Source: Ctenopharyngodon idella (lineage: Eukaryota; Chordata; Actinopteri; Cypriniformes; Xenocyprididae). Taken from it: a stretch of 64,000 bases of DNA. Numbering within the stretch: the first letter of the stretch is position 1; each line of letters opens with the position of its first letter. Where the stretch lies: NCBI RefSeq assembly GCF_019924925.1, contig NC_067236.1, positions 6,883,001 through 6,947,000 of the forward strand. Direction: 5' to 3'. The notes beneath the pieces are model-generated. The model saw only the letters and a program-made list of their open reading frames with translations. It had not been told where the DNA came from and ran no database searches. Below are positions 38,459 through 49,613 of this stretch, piece by piece. The translations under genes were made by a program, and so were the position numbers.

Positions 38459-39539
38459 TGTTTACCAAATCTAAAATGATCTAAATGGCCAACTGTAACA
38501 GTGACTGAGAAGAATTGATGGAAAAGCATGCAAACTCACCTTCTGTTCTCTGTCTCTTAAACTAAATCTCCAAACTCACATAAACTCATCTCGCCTTTCA
38601 TTTGAGCAACTGATAGGCTACATGACCTGAACTCACATTCATGTCCTTCAAAGCTTCAACTGAGCTCAGACAAGAACCACAAAACAAACTCCCTCTTTTC
38701 AAACACCATTCTTTGAGCCACCGTTACAGGTGAATTCAGGCGTATGTGTGTGTCCCTCATTAACCTCGGTGTCAAATGCTGCTGTTGTGGAGGTGCTGGG
38801 CTGAGACCTCATGTCACCAGAAACCCGCATTCAATTACAGTATAGTAAAAATATGAAAAAAATAATTATATATAATTATATATAAGAATATAATAAAATT
38901 CTAATAAAAATTGGTTAAAATGTTAAAATGTAGTTAAAAGTTCTCTCCTATTTAATAGGCTATAAATAAAACGAAATGAGGTGAACCACCAATAATAGGC
39001 TGCTGTTTTGAAAACATATAACGTATCAAATTTGACCTGGATCTGTAGGCTATAGACTAAATATTGAAATATTTATCCCCGCAAACTGAATTATTTTACC
39101 GCCCATAATTTCCGCCAAGACTAAGAGTGGAATCCCTAAAAAAAAGAAGAAAAAAATAAAATAAAAATAAAGTGGATTGCTATTTTTTTACACGTTTCGC
39201 TTTCCTAATTTTTTCCATTATCCTTTTCTTCAAATATTAAAATAAGTAAACGTAAAAATAAATAGGTTACGCAAAAATATAAAAATAAAAAAGATGTAGA
39301 AATAAATATGACGAAGCAAAATGATAAAAATATTCTGAAAGCTTCTTACGCGGTTTAAGGGGTCCCATACTAATCTGATATTTTACAATAACTGGATAAA
39401 ACTATGATAAACCAATTTTTTTTTAGCATTAAATGTTCCGTTCACGCACCAGTTCGGGCAGGTAGAGTATGTCCGGTGCAGTGGTACAGATCCGGAATCC
39501 GCTGGGCAGACTCGACATCTGCTGTGTGACCGCTGCCAT
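32518..39539 (-). CDS. mal: mal copy A: MAL (myelin and lymphocyte) tetraspan protein, four exons
   Basis: Exons in transcript order are 39450-39539, 36114-36281, 32836-32976 and 32518-32592. All introns are phase 0 and GT-AG; the product is 157 residues (human MAL 153). Exon 1 gives the cytoplasmic MAAVTQQMSSLPSGFR with the family signature PSGF...TT.PDIL. Exon 2 carries membrane helices 1 and 2 (VFGGLVWILVAST; GWVMFVSVFCF). Exon 3 carries helix 3 (TFYLSASVILAYVTL) and the second loop. Exon 4 carries helix 4 (FSYIATLLYFIHC) and the tail RWKSF, close to the RWKSS tail of human MAL that is important for apical sorting. MAL proteins are MARVEL-domain proteolipids of lipid rafts in myelin, epithelia and T cells. 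An in-frame stop (TAG) precedes the chosen ATG with no other ATG between. The gene is tail-to-tail with mrps5. Confidence 0.93.
33876..34440. repeat. Tandem repeat in the core of the foldback element, period about 185
   Basis: Three units begin with ATAGCGCCTCCAATTGGGCC or close variants, at about 33881, 34066 and 34257, followed by a decayed partial unit near 34393. Each continues with GTCAAATCTGTCAAATT-like and TTTTAACGCACCC motifs. It forms the spacer between the two arms. Confidence 0.8.
34764..35446 (+). mobile_element. Retroposon-like dispersed repeat inserted in the right arm
   Basis: It interrupts the right arm between CTTGT (34759-34763) and CTTGT (35447-35451), a likely 5-bp TSD. 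It has no terminal inverted repeats. It ends with AAATAAAGGTGACTTGACTTG, a short tandem CTTGA-type tail. The internal CTCTGGCTTGCTTAGTTGGG is a phrase I recognise from a repeat widespread in cyprinids. The class (SINE-like or other) is unresolved. Confidence 0.7.
36837..37599. mobile_element. Inverted-repeat element in mal A intron 1
   Basis: GGCTGCGTTCCACC at the left is mirrored by GGATTGGAACGCAGCC at the right. ATATCACC occurs near both ends, a possible TSD that is not flush with the left repeat. An inner (ATT)n run lies at 37420-37453. The mal B intron keeps only an interior portion (about 45165-45287), so the two copies have diverged here by deletion. Confidence 0.6.
38229..38453. repeat. 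(CT)n and (AG)n microsatellites in inverted arrangement, mal A intron 1
   Basis: A pure CT run (about 38229-38278) and a pure AG run (about 38402-38453) are separated by about 120 bases. They are complementary, so they could pair in RNA or DNA. In mal B the matching runs are much shorter and one is partly AC (45722-45779 and 45898-45914). Confidence 0.9.
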
Positions 39540-40049
39540 TGTCGCGCTCCCGCTATCCGCTAGAGGAATGACTGGAGTAACGGAGCCACGGCCGCGTCTT
39601 TTCAATGTCCCCGGAGACCTGAAAAACCTGCTCTGTATGGACACACCCTATGTGAGGAGAGCAGCGTGCCGCTCCACTTTCACTGAGCGGGCTGTGATGT
39701 TGAGGAACGCGGGTTTTGTGTATGTGTATGTGGATGCAGTGTGGCAACGGGTTAAGTAATACTGAACAGGTCAGTCAGCTCAGGTGTTCGCAAATACACT
39801 TAATTCGACTTATAAGTAGCCTACTTGTGGAAGGAAATATGTTTGGCTACTGAGTGAATAAAGTTGGAGTCAAAAAGAGTTAACAGTGTGGCAATATATA
39901 AATTATTGGTGTAGCCTATAGAAACAGTTGATAAGGACAAGGAGTGTCCTCTCTCTTCTAGGGCAGTTTCAACCATGTCGACATCATAATTTTAAATAAA
40001 CATGTATAAAAATAGGGTGAGGTCCAACATTACTCAGTACTGGTAAACG

Positions 40050-40457
40050 GTTGGATGGTTTTATGAATATTTGATTCATAAATCATGAATCATGATTCGA
40101 CACGCTGATTCATAACGCTCTGAAGCTTCCTGAAGCAGTTTTGAAATCGGCCATCACTATATAAGTCGTTATTTTATTTTTTTTGGCGCACCAAAAATAT
40201 TCTCGTCGCTTTATAGTATTAATATTGAACCACTGTACTCACAAGATCTGATTTAAATATGTTTTTAGTACCTTTATGGATCTTGAGAGAGGAAATGTCA
40301 TTGCTGGCTATGGAGGCCTCACTGAGCCATCGGATTTCAACAAAAATATCTTAATTTGTGTTCCGAAGATTAACGAAGGTCTTACGGGTGTAGAACGCCA
40401 TGAGAGTGAGTAATAAATGACAGAATTTTCATTTTTGGGTGAACTAACCCTTTAAAT
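40050..40457. repeat. Dispersed cyprinid repeat ending GGGTGAACTAACCC
   Basis: Same family as 1-93 and, inverted, 1013-1500. It stands between the mal A upstream region and the Penelope fragment, where copy 2 has different sequence. It therefore entered or replaced sequence in copy 1 only. Confidence 0.7.
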
Positions 40458-41119
40458 AAAGGTTTGAAATTTGCAAATGCACTGGACAAGGTTCCAGTAA
40501 TGGAATTAAAGGTATGGTAGGCAATTTTTTATAAACGCTTTTTGCTATACTTGTTGAAACTCTCTCTCCACATTGATTTTAATCAATAATAGAAGTGGTC
40601 TAAATATTAAAACATTTACATCAGTGGTCCTCATTTATGTCCCTGTTACACAATTTTAAGTTAACATTACATAAAACGAGAGACCAAATACAATTCTATT
40701 TTGTGTTTTTACACTATGTAATGTTCTATTTATTAAAACCAAGTATAAATTTCATCAAGTTAGTGTTTTTACTAATTTTTACATTTATTCCAAAATAATA
40801 ACTAAAGGCAGTAACAATTTAAACAATATATATTATTTATAAACTAATATAAAGCTTTTATTTTTAATAGTCAATTTATTTTCAGCAGTCATCAAGCTTG
40901 TACACACTGGTCACTCACTCACAGACACAAAGATGTACCTTTAATTTTACCACGCTGCTTACTAAAACCCCCTGCAGTCATCATGTTTTCAGGCCATTTC
41001 GAGTTTGATTTTGACATGACACAAAGCGGTAATATGTAAATGACAGTTGTTTACTTACTTTTTAATTAGTCTTCCATTAATGCCATCACTGTCTTCATTC
41101 AGACCGATTCGATTAAAGT
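40458..41119. other. Junction region between duplication copies
   Basis: 40458-40506 is a short Penelope-like fragment. 40507-40640 is the left part of a TTAA element that is complete in copy 2. About 480 bases of AT-rich unique sequence then precede the start of copy 2. I see no gene here. The tandem breakpoint must lie in this interval. Confidence 0.6.
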
Positions 41120-41525
41120 CATTTATCTTAAAATAAACTAGCAGAAGGTGAATTATTTAATCTTAAATGCTACTCAAATGTGCGATCAAAGCAAAGTGTT
41201 TAGTATGCTTTTTTTTTTTAAGCTCTAATGTTCACCTGCAGCTGGGTTTGATAACCAGCAACTATATAAAGAAACAAACGGAAAGAGTTCAGGCTAAATC
41301 CATGCAATCCTGAGTCCTCACTGATTGGATCCCTGAAAAAGTGTGAATTGTGCAGGGAGAGAGAGGGATCACTACAGACTAATCCATTGTTCACTAGGAC
41401 CTTAAGTTTGCATGATCACAGGAAACTAAGGACCCTGTAAACTGTCCATCACTGTTTTTTGTTTTTTTGTTTGTTTTTTGTTTTTCAGGCTTGTAACTGA
41501 CTTCCTCTCCCCTGTCTCTCTACAG

Positions 41526-41750
41526 GAGACTCATCAGAATCTAGCTGATAAAAAGCAGTTGAATGTAGTGGAGTTCAGGGCCGAACAGGGCCCTCTGCCC
41601 ATCGTGGTGGCGCGACCGCAGCTCGGTGCCCGTAAGGAACCTGAAGTGGAGGACGATGTGCCCAACACGCGTCTGCACTGGGCTGACGTGAAGGCCGCAC
41701 AGGGCGTTAAGAGATCAGTGTGGGCAGGGGTTAAAAGAACCATCTGGTGA
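41526..41750 (+). pseudogene. Duplicated mrps5 terminal exon with intact frame and acceptor
   Basis: It encodes the same last 74 residues and stop as mrps5 exon 11 (ETHQNLADKK to GVKRTIW). The one coding difference I see is silent (CAGCTG to CAGTTG). The acceptor TCTCTCTACAG is intact. No upstream mrps5 exon is present in this copy, and the authentic exon 11 with its polyadenylation signals lies before it. It is therefore most likely an orphan exon without its own promoter. Purifying selection is not required to explain its preservation if the duplication is young. Confidence 0.85.
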
Positions 41751-43860
41751 TCTGAATGGTGATGTCCTGCTAAAACACACTGCAGGCTGACTCTCTAATA
41801 CAGAACTGACAACCGTTTGCTGGGGAGAGTGTTGGGGCAAGTGCTTGGATTGGAACCATGCTGCTAAACTACCATTTCACCAAACAGTAAAAGTCCAGAA
41901 GTGCTACATACCCCCAGAAATGAGTGTTGAGGTGTCGCTAACCCATGAAAGAGGAGCGTGGAAGTGAATGAGTAGACTTTGTTCTCACTTACCTACACAT
42001 GACTTATAACTTTAAAAGCACCAATAAATCTACAATAAAACCACCTTACACGTCAGCTTTTGTTTTATTGTATAAAAAGATGTATGCACAGAATGCGTTT
42101 TTTCGTTTAAAAATGTGTGAGATGCTACAAACGATGGGAGCACAATAATCAAACGTGTCCATTAAGTACATATTTCCATAGAAAAACAATTGAAAGGCAG
42201 CACAGTGAAATGCAAAAAATGCATTCTGTGTGATTAGTCCCTTATATAGTGCATCACTGTTTTACTGTATATGCAACGATTTGCACACACACTTAGCTGA
42301 CACAATAATCAAATGCAAAGGTAGATTTGAGAGGTCTCATGTGCTATATTTGAATGAACAACAAAACGCCAATATGGATTAATTTCTGATGTTGCTCGGA
42401 GATCATGATTCTCCCATGAACAGACTACTAAACAAACAACTAAATAAAATAACATGTAATTTACTACAGGCTCTGACAAAATGTTAATTGCTACAGTCAA
42501 TTAAAAAATTGAATGAATGATTCAGTTACAGTACTTAGATTGTTTCATTACTGGATGAATCTGTGTTTTTTTAAACGAATCTTTTGAATGAATGATTCAA
42601 TGTCAAATACATTTTTAACGGTCACTTGTCGCCATCTGGTGGCGTAACGATGTAATCGATATAATCGTTATTTGAAGCGCCATACTTTGTAAATATGATT
42701 TATTTTGATCGCAGTGTTTATATCCGAACTATAAAATTTAATCCCAGTTCTTCTATGATAATATGAATATTTGTAACACAGAAATATAAATACTGTGTCG
42801 AAAGACAGGCTGTTTGTGAAGCTGTTTCATACCTATAGATTTGAATGTTCCTTGTGTGATTTTGTAAAGGGTTAGCTAATAGACACGTGTGTGTTTGAAT
42901 CGAGATCACAGTCTTTTAACGATTAATCGTTCAGCCCAGGTAATAACAGCTCAGTTTCTATATCATCATTCCGAAACTATTGCCAATGATAGTTTGACTG
43001 TTAAATGTGAGTGCTTGAGTGTCTTTTATGTTAAAATGCATATTTTCTCTGTGATATCTGGATTCTCAGAGTATGTCCTTCACCAGGACTTCTTATTTTA
43101 TTTTATTTTTTTACATATTTTAAATGTGTATTCTTCTCTCTCTTTTTTTAATCCAATTTATCAGCTTGCTTGCTTTATTTTATTCATACAATACAACATT
43201 CTTACTGGGACTTGCCTACCTTGAACTTGTGAGGTCAACTGCATTGATTGTGTGTGAAAGAGTATACCCTATAGGGTTCAGCTACACACACCAGCTGGAT
43301 GTGGGACTTTCCCTACATTACTAGAAAGTTCAGACACTTAAATACTACTCTGAAAAGCTTTTCTCTCACATGCAAGAAATGCATTCAACATCAGTAAATA
43401 TTGAGACTGTAATTGACATATTTGCCTGAATGAAAATGTATAATCTATATAGTCATATTTACAAGGCCGTACACAATCAGACTCAGGAATTAATTACACA
43501 TGTAATTCTGTCTAGTTCATATTCTTTTATTAAAATATTATGTTGTTCATTGTGTGTAGTAGCTAAATATACAAAAATTGATTTATCTGTTACAAAGATA
43601 CAAGTATACAAAAACCCATGTTGTTTCTTCATCTGCATCGACACTGAGCGTCATCTTTCTAGTACAGATAACATTTTATAAAAGTTTCCCTCCTCCCAAA
43701 TATAAGAAAGCATAATCATTACAGAAGCAATAAGGTCAGAACAATCTATGAAAAGTGGAATTGTTCCATCATGATTGCTGTGGTTTTTGAGTAGAGCGCG
43801 CTCAGGACTGACCCCTGAGGTTCGTCTTTCTCAGCCCCAGTGATTTTACAATGTTTATTT

Positions 43861-43891
43861 TCCATTTATGTCAAAATTTGACATAAATGGA
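43861..43891. repeat. 31-base perfect palindrome just 3' of the mal B stop
   Basis: TCCATTTATGTCAAA is followed by one base and then its exact reverse complement. The mal A counterpart (from about 32477) begins with the same TCCATTTATGTCA but continues differently. It lies 9 bases past the stop on the transcript side and would form a 15-bp stem in the 3' UTR RNA. Confidence 0.9.
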
Positions 43892-43899
43892 TTCTTTGA

Positions 43900-44377
43900 T
43901 TAGAAGGATTTCCACCGTGCAGCAGAAAGGACGCAGTGGATGAAGTAAAGCAATGTGGCAATATACGAGAACACCTGAGGGGGAGAGGACAAAAAATCAG
44001 TCAAACATCTGAACACTAAACAATGGACATTCATTTTTAGATTTGCTAAAGATTACATATAACAGTGTTTATGAATGAGTAGTATTTGTAAAGATTAAGT
44101 GAGTGTTAGATTATGTTAATCTAAATATAAAAATGTGGGAAATGAGCATGAAAAAAAATTAACTGTACAATATCAACAGATAGCAACAAAGCGTGTGTAT
44201 TTTGTGCTTACCACAGCTGCAATGTCGATTTGATAGTACTTAAAGGGATAAACATTAAATGGTGATGTAGTTAAAGTTTTCATGTTCAAGGTCACATAGG
44301 CCAGGATCACCGAGGCACTCAGATAGAACGTAACAGCAATAAGGTGATAAATAAAGTCCTACAAACAAAAACATCAT

Positions 44378-44442
<65 letters not shown>

Positions 44443-44574
44443 CACATACTGTATATATATACACACAACTCACTGTATTTGAGTGTTGATTATTAAATAA
44501 ATTTGATTAATTAATTGATTATTAAACTTTATTTTTGTTTTCAGTTTCATTTTCAAATTTCAGTTTCAGTAAAA

Positions 44575-44608
<34 letters not shown>

Positions 44609-44662
44609 TTAGATAGGTTCCCCTCTGGCCACCCCATTCAAAATTTCTTAGAGGTGCCAGTT

Positions 44663-44693
<31 letters not shown>

Positions 44694-45720
44694 TTACAAT
44701 TTGTTCTCTGCTCACCGCTGTAGCCCAGGCGCTGCTGTTTTTGTGCCCTCCGCAGGCGAAGATGATGAGCCAGAGGAAGGTCATCACAAAGCAGAAGACT
44801 GAAACAAACATCACCCATCCCTGAGGGTTGTTTGGTTGAATAAGTGTGGACGCCACCAGGATCCATACTAACCCTCCAAATACCTGTAAAAAACAAACAC
44901 AAACACATGCAAACTCAGTATTGTAATTTGCGCATACCCATAGTGCAACCAACCAAATAACCAGACTAGACCTTTCAGTTTAGATAATTAGCCGGTTAAC
45001 ACACTCATTCTCATTAACACACATGTTAACTTGTCTGTACACAACACAAGCCCACAAGAGTTACTCTAGTCTCAGGGGCGTGACGTCTGAGGCTGTGTCT
45101 CAATCAGAAGAAGAAACGGGAACCGCAAAGGGCACTTTCACTTTCGCTTTCACTTTTTTATTATCATTTTTATTATTATTATTATTATTATAGCCTAATG
45201 CATCAAACAATGAACAGACATAAGTTCCAGTATTGGGCACTCATGCAACGTAAGCAATGACGCACATCCGAGTCCACGAGACGGAGATAAGACTATAAAA
45301 TTATTTAAACTCAAATCAATATTTCATGTCCCCACATATTTACGCATTTTGTTTTTCTTTTTAATCTCTAAATATAAAAAATATACATAAATAAGCAAAT
45401 GTTTATTTTGTGATAATGACAGGCTGACTGCATTATGTATTTGGTATTTTTTAAATCTCCAAATAAAAAAAAAAACATAAATAGACTAAACAAATGCTTA
45501 TTTTGTGATAATGACAGACTGACTGTGCATTTGGTCATTTATTTGGTCATGTATTTATTTAGGCTAGTTTTTTATTTTATTTTTTTATCTCTAAACAAAT
45601 AAATAAATGTTTATTTTGTCATAATGACAGACTGCGCATATCAATAATATTTTGAACACCGACACAAACCTAAACATGCGATGTGACCGTTCCTCTTACG
45701 ATAACACATTATTTATGCAT

Positions 45721-45780
<60 letters not shown>

Positions 45781-46286
45781 GGATTAATTTACTCTCACGA
45801 CAAGAATCAAATACACACAAACGGGCACTATGCCACCATTTAGAGGTTATGATAATAGCCACAAGTAGCCTATATAAACTAGCCAGGAAAACGTAATAGA
45901 GAGAGAGAGAGAGATACGTGTTACCAAATTGAAAATTATCTAAATGGCCAACTGTAACAGAGACACTGAGAAGAAATGATGGAAAAGCATGCAAACTCAC
46001 CGTCTGTTTTCTCAGTCTCTTCCTAAACTAACATAGACTCACCTCGCCTTTCATTTGAGCTACTGATACATGACCTGAGCTCACATTCATGTCCGTCAAA
46101 GCTTCAACTGAGCTCAGACAAGAACCACAAAACAAACTCCCTCTTTTTAAACCACATTCTTTGAGCCACCGTTACAGGTGAATTCAGGCGTATGTGTGTG
46201 TCCCTCATTAACCTCGGTGTCAAATGCTGCTGTTGTGGAGGTGCTGGGCTGAGACCTCATGTCACCAGAAACCCGCATTCAATTAC

Positions 46287-46327
<41 letters not shown>

Positions 46328-46773
46328 AGAAAATGAGAATATAATAAAATTCTAATAAAAATTAGTTAAAATGTATATAGGCCTATATATATAAATTTCC
46401 CTTATCTCCAACCGTTCACTCCTATTAAATATAAATAAATAAATGAGGTGGAACCACCAATAATAGGCTGCTGTTTTGAAAACCTTGCACTGTAGGCTGT
46501 AGTCTAAATATTGAAATATTTACCCCCGCTGAATTATTTTACCGCCCATAATTTCCGCCAATTTACAGACTAAGAGTGGAATCCCTAAAAAATAAATAAA
46601 TAAATAAATAAAATAAGTAAATAAATAAATAAAGTGAATTGCTATTTCTTTTACACGTTTCGCTTCCCTAATTTTTCCATTTTCCTTTTTTCTTCAAATA
46701 TTAAAATGGGAAAAAATGCTTAAGTAGCCTAACGTAAAAATACATGAGTAAACGTAAAAATAAATACGCAAAA

Positions 46774-46807
<34 letters not shown>

Positions 46808-47074
46808 AAAAACGCCAAAAACAAAAATTAAAAAGATGCAGAAATAAATATGACGAAGCAAAATGATAAAAAATATTCTGAAAGCTTCTTACGCGGTTTA
46901 AGAGGTCCCGTAATCTGATATTACAATAACTGGATAAAACTATGATAAACCATTTTTTTAGCATTAAATGTTCCGTTCACGCACCAGTTCGGGCAGGTAG
47001 AGTATGTCCGGTGCAGTGGTACAGATCCGGAATCCGCTGGGCAGACTCGACATCTGCTGTGTGACCGCTGCCAT
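43900..47074 (-). CDS. mal copy B: second MAL tetraspan protein, four exons
   Basis: Exons in transcript order are 46985-47074, 44716-44883, 44212-44358 and 43900-43974. Introns are phase 0 and GT-AG, giving 159 residues. Exons 1 and 4 encode the same residues as mal A. Exon 2 differs by one residue (SSGW to SSAW). Exon 3 differs only in the second loop: KTLTTSPFNVYPFKYY against KVYTAGGTYPFKYY in copy A, two codons longer. All four membrane helices and the RWKSF tail are kept, so the gene looks functional. The in-frame upstream stop is kept and supports the same start. A false duplication from unmerged haplotypes is possible but has to explain the concentrated loop change. Confidence 0.9.
44379..44464. 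repeat. Compound AT/AC microsatellite in mal B intron 2
   Basis: A run of TATATA (44380-44411) passes into CACACA (44412-44438) and then back to TATATA. It begins 22 bases after the end of exon 3. A second A-run and AT block lies at 44570-44610. These account for the short open frames rich in Cys, Val, Tyr and Ile here. Confidence 0.9.
46289..46325. repeat. Poly-A run in mal B intron 1
   Basis: About 37 consecutive A bases, absent from the same place in mal A (near 38840, TATAGTAAAAATATG). It may be a length-unstable site or a retroposon tail, but I see no element body attached. Confidence 0.7.
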
Positions 47075-47762
47075 TGTCGCGCTCCCGCTATCTGCTAGAG
47101 GAATGACTGGAGTAACGGAGCCACGGCCGCGTCTTTTCAATGTCCCCGGAGACCTGAAAAACCTGCTCTGAATGGACACACCCTACGTGAGGAGAGCAGA
47201 GTGCCGCTCCACTTTCACTGAGCGGGCTGTGATGTTGAGGAACGCGGGTTTTGTGTATGTGTATGTGGGTGCAGTGTGGCAACGGGTTAAGTAATACTGA
47301 ACAGGTCAGTCAGCTCAGGTGTTTGCAAATACACAGACAGACTCGACTGTCTAAGTACTTGTGGAAGGGAAGATGTTTAGCTACAGAGTGGATAAAGAGT
47401 TAATAGTGTGGCAACATTAGGCCTATTGGTGTATAGAAACAGTTGGGACAAGGAGTGTCCTCTCTCTTCTAGGGCAGTTTCAACCATGTCGACATCAACA
47501 TTTTAAATAAACATGTATAAAAATAGGGTGAGGTCCAGCATTAATCAGTAGCCTACTGGTAGGAACACGATCCTTACTGCACTTGTGAAATAGGCCTACA
47601 TATTTTGACTAGATTTGTGACTTTCTAAAACATCCAGGTTGTAAAATGTTCAAAACAAACTCTTTATTTAAAAATCACTACGTGACTAGGCTACATGAAA
47701 AGAAACGACAAGACGTTTCGGTGTTTATCCAAACACCATCTTCAGTTGTAAAAGCACAGGTT

Positions 47763-48582
47763 CTGCATCCCAATTAAAAGGCTGCATCCTTCGAAGGTGG
47801 CATTCAAAAGATGATTGCTTCACAGTGGAGCGACGAAGGCTGTCCCAATTTGAAGGCTCCTTCGAATGCGGCCTTCGCTTCCCATGCAATGAAGGATACA
47901 ACAGATGGATCCTTCGCAGCCTTGCCTACCCCAGAACTTGGTAACTTGGTAACACTTTACAATAAGGTTCATTAGTTAAACATTAGTTAATGTATTAACT
48001 AACATGAACTAACCATGAGCAATACATTTGTTACTGTATTTACTAATCTTAGTTAACGTTAGTTAATGAGAATACAGTTGTTCATTGTTTGTTCATGTTA
48101 GTTCACAGTGCATTAACTAATGTTAACAAGATTTTAATAATGTATTAGTAAATGTTGAAATTAACATTAACAAAGATTAATAAATGCTGTAGAAGTGCAG
48201 TTCATTATTAGTTCATGTTAACTAATGTAGTTAACTAAAGTTAACTAGCTATTGAACCTTATTGTAAAGTGTTAGCAAAAACTTTAAAGCAGTTGAAATG
48301 TTGACTTATATCTTACTAAGATGCGATTATAGTTTATACTCTTTATTATATTCAGAAATGGAAACCTGTTTTGTTTTCAGACAGTTTAATATAACTAAAC
48401 TATAACTAAAAAGTCCAGTACAAACATGACTGACACTCATCAACGGCAGCTGTCACAGTTGCTAGGTGACAAGAACAATCCTCCGTACGCTAGTCCGTCC
48501 CATTTAACAATGCTCGTTCTGACCTTCGTGGCCTATTAAGTCCACGTCCTTTAAAGGATGCAGCCCCTGAATTGGGACGCAG
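47763..48582. mobile_element. Inverted-repeat MITE inside the Penelope-like element
   Basis: CTGCATCCCAATT and (inverted) CTGCGTCCCAATT form the ends, and the next block GGCTGCATCC is also mirrored. The exact TSD is unclear. A second MITE is nested in it at 47950-48274. Confidence 0.65.
47950..48274. mobile_element. MITE with TAACACTTTACAATAAGG ends
   Basis: Left end TAACACTTTACAATAAGGTT; right end AACCTTATTGTAAAGTGTTA, a perfect mirror. The interior is a chain of ATTAGTTAA-type motifs. This repeat is abundant in cyprinid genomes. It is non-coding. Confidence 0.85.
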
Positions 48583-48888
48583 GTAAGTAACTCTGGCAAA
48601 TATACACAAAAGTCACATGATCCGTACACATGTAGAAGTCACATGACTACCAAGTTGTCCACCTAGTATTTTATAACCTGGATGTTTTAGAAAGTCATGA
48701 ATCTACATAGACAGATTGCAAAGCAATTTGGTGAGGAAAGCCTGAAACTGGTGCAGGAATATGAGAAGACAGCAAGGAAAGCGGATTACACAAACCATGT
48801 ACGCTTCAAGAGAACTCACCAAGCCAGAGATTAAATAAAGGTGTGAAATTTGCAAATGCACCAGACAAGGTTCCAGTAGTGGAATTAA

Positions 48889-49613
48889 AGGTAGGGTAGG
48901 CAATTTTTTTTAATAAACACTTTTGCTATACTGGTTGAAACTCTCTTCACATACTGATTTCAATCAATAATAGAAGTGGTCTAAATATTAAAACATGTAC
49001 ATATATCTTCTGTGGATGTCCAAAAAATGTTCAATCATTGCATTTGGTCCAATATCCTACCTGCCAGTCAACATATGTATTTCCATACCTCTGTGTACCC
49101 TGCTTGCACAGACATCACACGGCATCAGTGCATTCCATGAGGCTATGCAGAGTTGTAGACAGTCACCGAGCACCACAAACAGCAGCCTTCTTTTACAGTT
49201 CATCCAGAACCAAAACAACAAGATTATGCTCTGTTCACGCCATGTCGTAACTTTATTTACAAGATGGCGGCCCGTGACGTTCTACCTGGAGCTGTTCACA
49301 TCCTCAGACTCGGATTTATGCGTTTCTATGTCAACACTATCAATGCCGAAATAAATCTGCAGCAGTCAGGTGGTACAAGTAAGTGCTCTGTAAATTGTGC
49401 ACATTAATTATTATTGTAATGTTATGTGTTTTGAGATATGAGATAATTTAATGCAGTCTCTTGTCTTGTGATGCTTTGCAGACTCTTCTGTGTACGTTCA
49501 TGTGTTTTGAAGGAAGTGTGGCTTTGAAGAGCGCTCTAAAAGGAGGGTGGGGATCTCATGCTTTCAAAGCTAGCTTGCTATTGCCAGCCTCTCCGAAATT
49601 GCCCACCCTACCT
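48889..49613. mobile_element. TTAA-target inverted-repeat element inside the Penelope-like element
   Basis: Flanked by TTAA at 48885-48888 and 49614-49617. The ends are AGGTAGGGTAGGCAATTT and AAATTGCCCACCCTACCT. Removing it and one TTAA rejoins the Penelope reading frame (VPVVE with LITARESAI). TTAA targets are used by piggyBac and Kolobok-type elements; no transposase is present to choose. Its left part is found at the same Penelope position in duplication copy 1 (40511-40640). Confidence 0.85.

Larger units (their letters stand above)
29712..40640. repeat. Segmental duplication, copy 1 (mrps5 last exon + mal A)
   Basis: From AATTTATCTTAAAATAAAC at 29712 the sequence is collinear and very similar to 41120 onward. 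It runs through the mrps5 terminal exon, both UTRs, the mal gene and a Penelope/TTAA-element fragment that ends near 40640 (copy 2: 49004). Copy-specific changes are a 2892-bp insertion at 33120-36011, extra intron 1 sequence at about 36510-37420, and a different repeat at about 40050-40446. Confidence 0.93.
41120..49004. repeat. Segmental duplication, copy 2 (orphan mrps5 exon + mal B)
   Basis: Collinear with 29712-40640 with a starting offset of 11408 bases, falling to 11380 at the mrps5 exon. About 480 bases (40640-41119) separate the copies. It lacks the foldback element of copy 1 and holds a longer Penelope-like segment at its distal end. Both copies share the junction between Penelope sequence and a TTAA element. 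Confidence 0.93.

Noticed and set aside
39540..39644. N-terminal extension of mal exon 1 in frame
   Set aside because: The frame is open in both copies but begins at GTG just after TAG with no ATG; family length supports the ATG at 39539.
44255..44473. 72-residue frame rich in Val, Cys, Tyr and Ile
   Set aside because: It runs through the AT/AC microsatellite and the wrong frame of mal B exon 3.
48995..49354. 119-residue plus-strand open frame
   Set aside because: It lies wholly within the TTAA inverted-repeat element and shows no recognisable protein family.
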